Assembly: GCA_020060085.1 (NCBI GenBank)
Contig: JAGVAW010000094.1
Coordinates: forward strand, 1 to 32,906
Origin: Desulfobacterales bacterium
GTDB lineage: Bacteria > Desulfobacterota > Desulfobacteria > Desulfobacterales > Desulfatibacillaceae
Direction of reading: 5' to 3'
Length of the DNA stretch: 32,906 bases
Both the position numbers and the translations under genes were made by a program. The notes under the pieces are model-generated. The model was not told where the DNA came from and did not search any database. It saw nothing but the letters and a program-made list of their open reading frames with translations. Shown here in pieces: positions 15,731 through 23,505 of the stretch (positions are counted from its first letter, which is position 1; every line of letters starts with the position of its first letter).

Positions 15731-16645
15731 TTGGATCTTGAAAACCCCCGGCTTGACGCAGATATTTTAAATTCCCTTTTTGACGGCCTTTATGTTGTTG
15801 ATTCTTCCAGAAGAATCCGCTTCTGGAGCAAGGGGGCCGAGCGCATTACAGGTTTTTTGGCCCATGAGGTTTTGGGAAGCTCATGTGCCGACAACATACT
15901 TGTCCATACCGATGCCTTTGGCAAAAGCCTTTGCGGTGAGGCCTGCCCCTTGAGCTATTCCCTTGCCAGCGGCAGCGAAAGGGAGTCTGTTGCTTTTGCG
16001 CGCCACAAAAAAGGGTACAGGGTTGCGGTGAGGATTCGCACAAGGCCCTTAAAGGACGGGCAGGGCAGGGTGATAGGCGCTGTGGAGATTTTCAACGACC
16101 ACCCTGAAGCCAAATCTGCCATGCAGGTTATTGCCGATCTGGAGAAGATGGCCCTTGTTGACATCCTGACCCAGCTTCCCAACAGGCGCTACCTGGAAGC
16201 CCAGATTGAGGCGGCCATAAACCGTTTTCAGCGCCTTGACATTCCCTTTGGCCTTCTTGTGATGGATCTGGACGGTTTCAAAACTGTGAACGATCGTGCA
16301 GGGCATGCAGCAGGGGACAGGATGCTCAAAACAGTTGCGCGCACCCTGGCAAACTCCATTCGCTCTTTTGACATGGTGGGCCGCTGGGGCGGAGACGAGT
16401 TCCTTGCCCTGGTTGCAGCAGACAGCCCCAATGCCCTCAAGCAGGTGGGAGAGCGATACAGGGCGCTTGTGGAGGCCACCATAACCCGCATTGCACAGGT
16501 GGATATCCACATCACCATTTCCGTGGGTGGCGCCCTCTGCCGTCATAACGACACGGCAGCCTCAATTTTTGCCCGCGCGGATGCCCTTCTTTACAAATGC
16601 AAAAACTCCGGCAAAAACTGCGTGCTTGTGGATGACGGGCAGTAA
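15731..16645 (+). CDS. PAS-GGDEF diguanylate cyclase
   Basis: An N-terminal PAS domain (about 10-125: LFDGLYVVDSSRRIRFWSKGAERITGF) is followed by a full GGDEF domain. The cyclase signature is intact (RWGGDEFLALV), the substrate and metal region reads LVMDLDGFKTVNDRAGHAAGDRML, and the inhibitory I-site RSFD lies five residues before GGDEF. It should make c-di-GMP from two GTP with product feedback. I chose TTG 15731 because AAGGA lies 8 bases upstream; this gives 304 residues. The ORF-track TTG at 15647 would add 28 residues but has no SD. It is probably co-transcribed with the HD gene. PAS ligand is unknown; the conserved Cys in the PAS part (LCGEACPLSYS) is common in related sensor PAS domains. 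Confidence 0.9.
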   Translation: MDLENPRLDADILNSLFDGLYVVDSSRRIRFWSKGAERITGFLAHEVLGSSCADNILVHTDAFGKSLCGEACPLSYSLASGSERESVAFARHKKGYRVAVRIRTRPLKDGQGRVIGAVEIFNDHPEAKSAMQVIADLEKMALVDILTQLPNRRYLEAQIEAAINRFQRLDIPFGLLVMDLDGFKTVNDRAGHAAGDRMLKTVARTLANSIRSFDMVGRWGGDEFLALVAADSPNALKQVGERYRALVEATITRIAQVDIHITISVGGALCRHNDTAASIFARADALLYKCKNSGKNCVLVDDGQ

Positions 16646-16717
16646 GGCCGGGTAACCGACGCCGGGGGCTGTGAAAAATTTAATTTCCTGAAACAATTGC
16701 AAAAAGAGGCATTGAAA

Positions 16718-18016
16718 TTGCTGAACACGGTTTTCCGCCTTGTTTTTATTCTCGCCCTGCTGCTGGCTGCTGCCCCGCCTTTGGCAGGGGCATCGGATAC
16801 GGATATTCCAACCCCTGTTCGGGCTGTGCTTAATCAGGCCTTTGAGCTTATTGAAAAGGGCAGGGCCAGCGAGGCTGCCGCGCTGCTGGAGGATTTTGCG
16901 GCAAAACCTGGCAATCGCCGCAGTATGGAGCAGGCCGGGCATCTTGTGGAATTCACCCTGGGTAATGCCCACCATGCTGCCGGAAACATTGCCAAGGCCA
17001 GGCAGGGTTTTGAGCGGGCGGTCAAGGTCAGGCCGGATTACCGGCCAGCATGGCAGAATCTGGCCATAACTGCCCACGAGGCAGGCAACTATGCGGATGC
17101 CGGGGAATCTTTTTTAAAGACTTATGAGCTTGGCGCAGAGCAGGGGCTGCTTGATGCGGATATGCTTTATTTTGCAGCGGTCGCCTTTGTCAGCGCCCAG
17201 AAATATGACAAGGCTGCCTCAATCCTGGAGCAGCTTTTTGCCGGGTACCCGGAAAAGGCTGCAAACAGGGAGCTAAAAAGCCTTCTTGTCCATGCCTATT
17301 TGGGGGCGCAGGCTTCCTTGAAGGCCATTGCCCTGCTGGAGGAGCTTGTTGCTTCATCCACAGGCGAGGAGCGCCGCCGCTTCGGCGAGCAGCTTCTGCA
17401 CCAGTATCTGGCCCTGGAGATGACCAAAAATGCCCTTGCCCTTGTGCGCCATCTTGTGGATGAGGATTCTTCCCATGCCCTGTGGTGGAAAAGCCTTGCC
17501 CACATTCTGCTCATGCAGGAGCGCTACGAGCAGGGGCTTGCCGCCATGTGGGCCTACGGCCAGTTACAGCCCTGGACTGTTGAGGAAAGGGTGCTTGTTG
17601 CAGACCTTTATCTGGCCCTGGACATTCCGGCAAAGGCCTTGGAGGCACTTTCAGGGCTGCCTGATGAGAATGTATTGGCAGACCGCTTGAAAAAGATGCT
17701 CTACTGCGCCCGAAGGCTTCTGGAACCCCAAAAGGCCCTTGAATTGCTGGAAAAGCATGGCCATGTGCTGGAAAAAGGCGAGAAGGATATAACCAGGGCT
17801 GACATACTTTACGAGCAGGGCGATTTTGCACAGGCAGAAAAAGCCTACGAAAAAGCGGCATTGGCAGGCTTTGCCCCAGGCAGGGCCTGGCTGATGGCCG
17901 GACACTCGGCCCTTGCTGCTGATGATAACCCGGAAAAGGCCCGGCAGGCCTTTACCAAGTCCGCCGGATTTGAGAGCCACCGCAAAGAGGCAAATGACAT
18001 GCTGGAAAGGTTTTGA
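16718..18016 (+). CDS. secreted TPR-repeat protein
   Basis: The start is placed at TTG 16718 because AGAGG lies 8 bases upstream; the ORF track begins 7 codons earlier. The 432-residue product has a signal peptide (LNTVFRLVFILALLLAAAPPLAGA) followed by degenerate TPR repeats throughout, for instance HLVEFTLGNAHHAAGNIAKARQGFERAVKVRPDYRPAWQNLAITAHEAGNYADAGESF and ADILYEQGDFAQAEKAYEKAA. TPR arrays mediate protein-protein contact, so a periplasmic adaptor role is likely, but no partner can be named. It lies 72 bases downstream of the diguanylate cyclase and is convergent with the TPR lipoprotein gene. Confidence 0.8.
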   Translation: MLNTVFRLVFILALLLAAAPPLAGASDTDIPTPVRAVLNQAFELIEKGRASEAAALLEDFAAKPGNRRSMEQAGHLVEFTLGNAHHAAGNIAKARQGFERAVKVRPDYRPAWQNLAITAHEAGNYADAGESFLKTYELGAEQGLLDADMLYFAAVAFVSAQKYDKAASILEQLFAGYPEKAANRELKSLLVHAYLGAQASLKAIALLEELVASSTGEERRRFGEQLLHQYLALEMTKNALALVRHLVDEDSSHALWWKSLAHILLMQERYEQGLAAMWAYGQLQPWTVEERVLVADLYLALDIPAKALEALSGLPDENVLADRLKKMLYCARRLLEPQKALELLEKHGHVLEKGEKDITRADILYEQGDFAQAEKAYEKAALAGFAPGRAWLMAGHSALAADDNPEKARQAFTKSAGFESHRKEANDMLERF

Positions 18017-18034
18017 GCAAAAGCCTTAAAGAAG

Positions 18035-18066
18035 TGGGAAGCCTTTTATCAGGCGGCTTTCCTGCT
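18035..18066. terminator. possible bidirectional terminator between two TPR genes
   Basis: An imperfect stem GGGAAGCC with GGCGGCTTTCC surrounds TTTTATCA, just after the stop codon of the plus-strand TPR gene and between convergent genes. Pairing is not perfect, so confidence is low. Confidence 0.35.
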
Positions 18067-18164
18067 TTCCTGCGGTTTGATTGAAACCCTTGCTTTGGCC
18101 AAAACGCCAAGTTGAGCCATTGTCCTCAAGGCCTGCTGCTGACATCCGCTTCTGCTACCTGATT

Positions 18165-19304
18165 TTATCGTCTGGATCGGCTCCTGGTATTTTCCAGGTC
18201 CTGCTCCAGCCGGGTCATCAACTCCCGATAGGGGGCTTGGTCAGGCGCAAGCTCAATGGCCTTTATGACATCTGTCATTGCCTTGTCATACTCTGCTGTG
18301 GCCCGGTAGGCCAAAGCCCGCTGATAAAGGGCATCCGGCACCCAGGGATTTGTTTCCAGAAACTTCTTCAGCAGCGAATCGCTCAAGTGCCGGGCAAGGT
18401 GCAGAATTTTCAATGCATCGCTGTAGTCGGACTTTGCAGCAGCATAATTATTCAGCTTGGCGTTAACAGAACCCCGCGCATAAAATGCCCTGGAAAAATT
18501 CGAATCCAGCTTCACTGCATTATCCAAATCCTTCAGCGCGCCGTTAAGGTTGCCGGTTTTGCTCAAAAGCACTCCCCGGTGATAGTAGGACCTGGCGTTT
18601 GAAGGCTCTATGCGAATTGCCCTGGCAAGGCTTTCAATGGCCTGCGCATCCTGCCCCAAAGCTTCCAGGGCAAGGCCGCGGTGAAAAAGGGCCGGGGCAT
18701 TGCCGGGGGCAAGTTCAAGACTTTTGTCAAAATCTTTAAGGGCCTGGGCAAACTCGTTTTCAAACATCCACAAACGGCCCCGATAGGTATAGGCCTTTGC
18801 ATATTGAGGGTTTAAGGCTATGGCCTGGCTCATATCCTCAAGGGCGCGCCTGTATTCTCCTATCTGGCCCAGAATAAGCCCTCTGTTGAAAAAGGCCTCT
18901 GCATGGGCATCGTTGATGATAATGGCCATGTTAAGATCCTTGAGGGCAGCATCATGAAAACCCCGAATGCCCTCAATGACCCCCCGGTTAAGAAGCGCGG
19001 CCCAGTGGCGGGGATTCATGGTGAGGGCCAGCTCAAAGTCCTCCTTTGCCTTGTCATAAAGCTCCTTGCTGGCATAGGCCATGCCCCGCAGATAATAGGC
19101 ATGGGCATTTCTGTTGTCCTGCTCTATTATCTGCGTTTGGGCTGTTATTATTGCGTCTGCCTGGGCAAAAACTCCCTTTGCGTTCGCCTTGTGAGCCGAA
19201 ATGCCTGCTGGCGCAGGACTCTGGCTGGTTTTGCAACCTGTTGAAGCCAGCAGAATTGCAAGGGCAAGCCCAAGAATAGGCAGAAGACGGCCAGCAGGTT
19301 TCAT
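18165..19304 (-). CDS. TPR-repeat lipoprotein
   Basis: The start is the ATG preceded by GGAG (9-base spacer), 24 codons into the ORF-track entry; it gives 379 residues opening with a lipoprotein signal (MKPAGRLLPILGLALAILLASTGC, lipobox STGC). About nine TPR repeats follow with canonical spacing, such as AHAYYLRGMAYASKELYDKAKEDFELALTMNPRHWAALLNRG. The array suggests a membrane-anchored scaffold. It is downstream of rubrerythrin on the same strand with a gap of about 100 bases, so co-transcription is possible but unproven. The C-terminal tail is basic (ENTRSRSRR). Confidence 0.88.
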   Translation of the reverse strand: MKPAGRLLPILGLALAILLASTGCKTSQSPAPAGISAHKANAKGVFAQADAIITAQTQIIEQDNRNAHAYYLRGMAYASKELYDKAKEDFELALTMNPRHWAALLNRGVIEGIRGFHDAALKDLNMAIIINDAHAEAFFNRGLILGQIGEYRRALEDMSQAIALNPQYAKAYTYRGRLWMFENEFAQALKDFDKSLELAPGNAPALFHRGLALEALGQDAQAIESLARAIRIEPSNARSYYHRGVLLSKTGNLNGALKDLDNAVKLDSNFSRAFYARGSVNAKLNNYAAAKSDYSDALKILHLARHLSDSLLKKFLETNPWVPDALYQRALAYRATAEYDKAMTDVIKAIELAPDQAPYRELMTRLEQDLENTRSRSRR

Positions 19305-19405
19305 GGGCTTTTTCTCCATTTTTTGCATGGTACTCTTGTGCTCAATGCTTCGCGCCGCAAAGCCAGGCGTTGTCAACTGACTGTGCAGCGCGGATTTTTT
19401 GGATT

Positions 19406-19924
19406 TCAGTCAAGGTCTTTTTCATCAATGGTTTTGAATTTTTCCGGTGGTGCACCGCAAATGGGGCATTTGTCCGGGAGCTTCCTGTCTGTCACATATC
19501 CGCAGACCGTGCAGATGTGGTATTCCTTTACGATATCCTTGATAACATCGTAGATTGCCTTTTCGTAGAGCTTTGCATGAAAGCTTTCCGCATCCCTTGC
19601 CTGGCTGAAGGTCAGGGCAGCGGCCTCCTCGCCCTCGTCCTGGGCGTCCTTGATGAAATCAGGATACTCGTTTTCGCTTATGGACTGCTCTTTTTTGAAG
19701 GACTTCATAAGGTTGGTGTCAGTATCCTTGACGACAAGATCCTTTACCAGCCCAAGATGCCGGGAGGCGTGGACTTTTTCAGCTTCTGCTATTGCCCGGA
19801 AAAGAAGGGCTATCTGGGGCACTTCCTCTTCCTGGGCCTTTTTTGCAAAGGCCAGCAGCCGAAAGTAGGCCTTTGCCTCGCCGATGAACGCATTATAGAC
19901 ATTCTGCTTTGTTTTTTCCTTCAT
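19406..19924 (-). CDS. rubrerythrin
   Basis: The start ATG follows GGAGG with 7 bases, giving 172 residues; the ORF track begins 11 codons earlier. The N-terminal ferritin-like domain contains the expected Glu/His ligands (FIGEAKAYFRLLAFAKKAQEEEVPQIALLFRAIAEAEKVHASRHL and the second-half EGEEAAALTFSQARDAESFHAKLYEKAI). The C-terminal rubredoxin-like domain has two CxxC pairs (YHICTVCGYV and DKCPICGAPPEKF). Rubrerythrins reduce hydrogen peroxide in anaerobes using a di-iron site fed by the rubredoxin iron. Cytoplasmic. The gene is divergent from the thi4 operon and upstream of the TPR lipoprotein gene. Confidence 0.93.
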   Translation of the reverse strand: MKEKTKQNVYNAFIGEAKAYFRLLAFAKKAQEEEVPQIALLFRAIAEAEKVHASRHLGLVKDLVVKDTDTNLMKSFKKEQSISENEYPDFIKDAQDEGEEAAALTFSQARDAESFHAKLYEKAIYDVIKDIVKEYHICTVCGYVTDRKLPDKCPICGAPPEKFKTIDEKDLD

Positions 19925-20193
19925 TACAGGCCCTCCATTGCTGGTGGAAAGTTTCATATAACCAAAAGAGCTTGCAGGCTCATCTTATATTACTGCCATA
20001 GCCTTGCAGCCCCGGACATTGCCAGAGCTGCCAAATGCAGCCGCAGTGCTCCCTATTAGATGTGGGTCATATGCAGGAAAAGACAGCACCTGACAGCCAA
20101 ACTTTTTTATATTAACCAACATGGCACCGGACTTCAATGCTTTTTACTGAAAAGCCCGTGCAAAAAAGCGGGGAAACAAGCGCCAATAAGCTC

Positions 20194-20221
20194 TTTACAA
20201 ACAGTTTTTTTAAGATATTAT
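20194..20221 (+). promoter_or_regulatory. candidate promoter of the thiamine operon
   Basis: TTTACA and TATTAT are separated by 16 bases and end just upstream of the TPP riboswitch aptamer. The location agrees with a transcript beginning shortly before the riboswitch. Confidence 0.5.
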
Positions 20222-20227
20222 AAATTC

Positions 20228-20309
20228 AGGTTGGGGTGCCTGCCCATTATGGGTCGGCTGAGATCATACCCAATGAACCTGATCCGGATAATGCCGGCGT
20301 AGGGAACCG
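20228..20309 (+). ncRNA. TPP riboswitch (THI element)
   Basis: The conserved parts of a thiamine pyrophosphate aptamer are present in order: GGGGTGCC (20233-20240), CTGAGA (20258-20263), ACCC, GAACCTGATCCGGATAATGCC and GGCGTAGGGAA. P1 can be closed by GGTT (20229-20232) with AACC (20305-20308). It controls the downstream thi4 and thiE genes, which matches its ligand. Confidence 0.95.
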
Positions 20310-20355
20310 CACCATAAAAGCCGGGCGTTTTGGGATGGCCCGGAAACCTCATGCG

Positions 20356-20385
20356 GCGGTCCCCCTTTTGGGAACCGCTTTTTTT
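20356..20385 (+). terminator. riboswitch-controlled terminator before thi4
   Basis: GCGGTCCCC (20356-20364) pairs with GGGAACCGC (20370-20378) with one mismatch and a TTTTTTT run follows. The same 9-mer GGGAACCGC occurs at the 3' end of the aptamer (20302-20310), so the left arm has two alternative partners; this fits a terminator/antiterminator switch. Confidence 0.8.
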
Positions 20386-20402
20386 ATTGGGAGAGTTTTA
20401 AG

Positions 20403-21173
20403 ATGGAAGAGAAAATTTCAGCCTCCATTGTGGCAACCTTTTTCAAAAAGCTTCAGGATTACTTGAGTGTGGATGTTGCCATTGTAGGGGCAGGGCCTTC
20501 TGGCCTTGTTGCAGCAAGGGATCTGGCCCTGGCCGGAAAAAAGGTGGCCCTTTTCGAGCGCAGGCTTGCGCCGGGCGGCGGCATCTGGGGCGGAGGAATG
20601 CTTTTCAATGAAATCGTTTTCCAGCAGGAGGCGGCAGCGATTTTAGATGAAATGGAAATCGCCTATGCAGATGCAGGGGACGGCTACATAACCGCAGATT
20701 CCGTTTTGGTGGCCTCGGCCCTCATCTACCGGGCAAGGCAGGCAGGAGCCGTGATTTTCAACTCCGTTTCCGTGGAGGACATCGTGTGCCGCCACGAGGC
20801 TGTATGCGGGGTTGTGGTGAACTGGACCTCCGTGACCCGCCTTGCAATGCATGTTGATCCCCTGGTTATTATGGCAAAGGCCGTGCTGGACGGTACCGGC
20901 CACCCCAGCGAAATCATTCACCTTGCTTCCAAAAAGGCAGGCATGAGCCTGGACACGCCCACCGGCGCAGTTATGGGCGAAAAGCCCATGTGGATGGAAA
21001 AGGGCGAAGCCTCCACTGTGGAAAACACCAAGCGTCTGTATCCGGGCCTTTATGCATCGGGCATGGCTGCAAACAACGCAATGGGCGGCTTCCGCATGGG
21101 GCCCATCTTTGGCGGAATGCTCCAGTCCGGCAAAAAGGTGGCCAGACTCATTCTTGATGATTTGAACGAATAG
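20403..21173 (+). CDS. thi4: thiazole synthase Thi4, probable sulfide-dependent type
   Basis: The 256-residue protein has an FAD/NAD-type Rossmann motif ([23 protein letters not shown]), then the Thi4 segment [16 protein letters not shown], the DGTGH motif and the C-terminal [23 protein letters not shown]. Thi4 builds the thiazole moiety of thiamine from NAD and glycine. In fungal Thi4 an active-site Cys gives up its sulfur; here the equivalent position reads LAMHVDPL, with His150, as in archaeal sulfide-dependent enzymes that act catalytically. That assignment is by memory of the motif. Sulfide should be available in the expected habitat. The gene follows a TPP riboswitch and precedes thiE; SD GGGAG precedes the ATG. 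No thiG or thiS is present in the window. Confidence 0.92.
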   Translation: MEEKISASIVATFFKKLQDYLSVDVAIVGAGPSGLVAARDLALAGKKVALFERRLAPGGGIWGGGMLFNEIVFQQEAAAILDEMEIAYADAGDGYITADSVLVASALIYRARQAGAVIFNSVSVEDIVCRHEAVCGVVVNWTSVTRLAMHVDPLVIMAKAVLDGTGHPSEIIHLASKKAGMSLDTPTGAVMGEKPMWMEKGEASTVENTKRLYPGLYASGMAANNAMGGFRMGPIFGGMLQSGKKVARLILDDLNE

Positions 21174-21206
21174 GCAGGCTTTTGGGGCATAAAAAGGAGC
21201 GGGAAA

Positions 21207-21857
21207 ATGGAAGCCGGGCTGTTTCCTGACGATTTTGGGCTTTATCTGGTACTCACAAACCCTGTTGCCGGATATGAAAAATGCACGGAGCAGGCTGTGC
21301 GGCTGGGGGTGCGCCTTGTGCAGCTCCGCATGAAGAAGGCCTCTCCCGATGCCGTGCTGGAAAAGGCCCGGATTCTCAAAGGCATAACAGAAGGCTCAAA
21401 GACCCTCTTTATTGTCAATGACTGCGTTGAAACCGCCATGAAGGCAAATGCAGACGGCGTTCACCTGGGCCAGGAGGATATGCCCATTGATCAGGCCCGC
21501 AGGCTGTGGCCGGACAAGGGCAAGATTTTCGGCCTTTCCACCCACAACAGCCAGCAGGAGGCCGGAGCCAGGGAAGTATGCCCCCACTACATAGGAGTGG
21601 GGCCGGTTTTTGCAACCCCCACCAAGGATGTGCCGGACCCCACCCTGGGCCTTTTAATGATGGGCCGCATAATTGCCGCATCCCCCCTTGTGTGCGTTGC
21701 CATAGGCGGAATAGATGCAAACAACCTGGGTGCTGTGCTGGCGAATGGGGCAAAAAACTTTGCGGTTGTGCGGGCTGTGAACCAAAGCGCCAATCCGGGG
21801 CAGTCCATCATGGAGCTTATGGACATCTGGCAGGAGCACAGGGCAAAGGTTGGTTGA
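21207..21857 (+). CDS. thiE: thiamine-phosphate synthase ThiE
   Basis: The 216-residue sequence matches ThiE: LVLTNPVAGYEKCTEQAVRLGVRLVQLRMKK, IVNDCVETAMKANADGVHLGQEDMP, YIGVGPVFATPTK and VAIGGIDANNLGAVLANGAKNFAVV. It joins hydroxymethylpyrimidine pyrophosphate and thiazole phosphate in the cytoplasm. The distance from thi4 is 33 bases and AAGGAG precedes the ATG, so the two genes form one operon under the TPP riboswitch. The hydroxymethylpyrimidine genes (thiC, thiD) are not in the window and must lie elsewhere. Confidence 0.95.
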   Translation: MEAGLFPDDFGLYLVLTNPVAGYEKCTEQAVRLGVRLVQLRMKKASPDAVLEKARILKGITEGSKTLFIVNDCVETAMKANADGVHLGQEDMPIDQARRLWPDKGKIFGLSTHNSQQEAGAREVCPHYIGVGPVFATPTKDVPDPTLGLLMMGRIIAASPLVCVAIGGIDANNLGAVLANGAKNFAVVRAVNQSANPGQSIMELMDIWQEHRAKVG

Positions 21858-21982
21858 CCGCAATCTGCCGACTTTTGCCTTTCTCCCTGCCTGGCAATGC
21901 TGCTCTGCCGCGCAGCCTTGCCAGGGGCGTGTTGCATTATCATCTGCCGCGTGTTAATGTTGCATACAAAAGGGATGCAACA

Positions 21983-22459
21983 ATGCACCAAAAAACAGTC
22001 TTTGCATTGCGGATATGTTTTGGCGCAAGCCTTCTGCTTTTTTTCGCCTGTAGTGCGCCTGTTGTTTTGCAGGAATCAAAAGGTAATATGGCAGGAGGGC
22101 CATGCCAATACCAGAAGGTTATTGGCTTTGCCCGCATCACCTTTGTGGGGACTGCCGGTTCCCAGGAGTACAACTGCCCCAACCAGGCCCAAAAGGTGCT
22201 TTTCTCCTTTTATCCCGATAATGAAGGGGCAGTAAAAAATTACCTTTTTCCCGGCTGGGCTGATGAGGGCAACTCCCTTTCCGTGGCAGGGGGTGCAAAC
22301 CCGCCAGCAGCATGGGTGGCCAGCCAGGGCCTTGAGCCTGGGGTGCAGATACCCTGCATCCGGGCTGAAATTGTTTCAGGAACCTGCACTCCGGTTGTTT
22401 TTTCTTTTCCTGGTCTGGACATGGAAAGCGCCATAGAAGAATGCTGGCGGCAACACTGA
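21983..22459 (+). CDS. small exported lipoprotein-like protein, function unknown
   Basis: The ORF track runs back into thiE; I take the ATG at 21983, preceded by AAAGGGA. The 158-residue product begins with a signal sequence (MHQKTVFALRICFGASLLLFFAC) ending in a lipobox-like FFAC (Cys23), although the -3 residue is not canonical. The remainder includes GFARITFVGTAGSQEYNCPNQAQKVLFSFYPDNEG and several further Cys that may pair as disulfides. No family is recognised. It lies downstream of thiE by 125 bases, in the same direction, and has no evident link with thiamine. Confidence 0.65.
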   Translation: MHQKTVFALRICFGASLLLFFACSAPVVLQESKGNMAGGPCQYQKVIGFARITFVGTAGSQEYNCPNQAQKVLFSFYPDNEGAVKNYLFPGWADEGNSLSVAGGANPPAAWVASQGLEPGVQIPCIRAEIVSGTCTPVVFSFPGLDMESAIEECWRQH

Positions 22460-22587
22460 TATGGCCATATTTAATTTTATTCTTGCTTTTTTGTTCAAAA
22501 TAAATATTTTGCGGTTCGTCTGCTGCATCGCAACAACCCGTTGTGACTAAAAAAGCAAAAAAGCTGTTAACCCTGTTTAGGGGGGGC

Positions 22588-22621
22588 TTGACAGTGCGCT
22601 GACTGAAGGTCGCATTGTCAA
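22588..22621. repeat. inverted repeat upstream of the MucR-like gene
   Basis: TTGACAGTGCG (22588-22598) and CGCATTGTCAA (22611-22621) are complementary at 10 of 11 positions with a 12-base spacer. It lies 85 bases upstream of the regulator start and includes a TTGACA hexamer, so it may be an operator overlapping the promoter. Confidence 0.45.
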
Positions 22622-22705
22622 TGGCCAACCTGCTGTTTGTGTATCAGAAGAAACATCAACCATTTTTATGGCAATCGGGCATGAATCTCCTTTAAGGAGA
22701 GCGCC

Positions 22706-23356
22706 ATGCCGGATATGCCTGCCGGATATGCCATGCATAGACCCCTTGTGGAAAAAGCTGTTCAGATTGTGGCCAAGCAGGCTGCGGAAACACCAATGAC
22801 CCCGGCCCAGATATCTGCTGCCCTGAAAAAGACATATTATGAGCTTGCAAAAAATTATTCCCAGGACCTGCCCGAAGATTATGAGGAAGCCGCTGGTGCA
22901 GATATGGGCGGGCCTTTGGGAGGCAAAAAATCGACAGGGGTTTTGGTGAGCAGGCCGGCAGCCCCCCCCAAACCTTCCGAGCCGCCTGAAAGCCTGGACA
23001 GAAAGTTTGAAACCCTCACTTTTCTCCGGCGTCACCCGGAGCGCTCCATAAAAAAGGATGTAATCATTTGTCTTGAATGCGGCGGCAATTTCCAGCTTTT
23101 GGGCAATCATCACCTTAAAACCCACAATCTGGATAAAAAACGCTACCTTGAAAAATGGAGCCTTGCCTCTGAAACAAGCCTTGCCTCCGAGGCTTATTCT
23201 GACGCAAGAAGCAAGGCCATTGCCCAGTCGTGGGCCAGGCGCGGCGAGGATGATCCCGAAGAACAAGCCTCCATAGACCCCTTTGCCCACGAGCCTGCTC
23301 AGGAAAAGCCCAAGTTCGAGCCGAAAACAATCCGCAGGAAAAAGAGCAATCCCTGA
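22706..23356 (+). CDS. Ros/MucR-family transcriptional regulator
   Basis: The 216-residue protein has the Ros/MucR arrangement: an N-terminal helical segment (VEKAVQIVAKQAAETPMTPAQISAALKKTYYELA), a Pro-rich linker, and a zinc-finger region VIICLECGGNFQLLGNHHLKTHNLDKKRYLEKWSL with Cys122, Cys125, His135/136 and His140 as probable ligands. Family members bind AT-rich DNA and often repress many genes and themselves. The C-terminal tail after the finger (about 60 residues, acidic then basic RRKKSNP) is longer than in alphaproteobacterial MucR. SD AAGGAGAG precedes the ATG. An inverted repeat lies in its upstream region. Targets are unknown. Confidence 0.9.
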   Translation: MPDMPAGYAMHRPLVEKAVQIVAKQAAETPMTPAQISAALKKTYYELAKNYSQDLPEDYEEAAGADMGGPLGGKKSTGVLVSRPAAPPKPSEPPESLDRKFETLTFLRRHPERSIKKDVIICLECGGNFQLLGNHHLKTHNLDKKRYLEKWSLASETSLASEAYSDARSKAIAQSWARRGEDDPEEQASIDPFAHEPAQEKPKFEPKTIRRKKSNP

Positions 23357-23442
23357 TAAACAGCTTTTGCCTGCCGCAGTATTTCACCTTGACCGCCATC
23401 AAACAAATGCTCTAAAGTATTTTGTTTTGGTATGCTTATATG

Positions 23443-23462
23443 GGCCGCGAATGAATGCGGCC
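23443..23462 (+). other. hairpin in the thrS leader
   Basis: GGCCGC (23443-23448) and GCGGCC (23457-23462) form a perfect 6-bp stem with an 8-base loop and are followed by TTAAAAAAAA. Because the run is A rather than T it is not a plus-strand terminator; on the minus strand it would have a T run before it. Confidence 0.4.
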
Positions 23463-23505
23463 TTAAAAAAAACGCTCTCTAAAGGAGCCGGTCAGCGGAA
23501 GAGCC

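Noticed and set aside
20060-20302. 80-codon ORF over the thiamine promoter and riboswitch
   Set aside because: It covers the TPP aptamer, which explains the sequence better than a protein.
21506-21982. N-terminal extension of the small lipoprotein ORF back into thiE
   Set aside because: It overlaps thiE in another frame; the signal sequence starts at the ATG at 21983 with a purine-rich SD.
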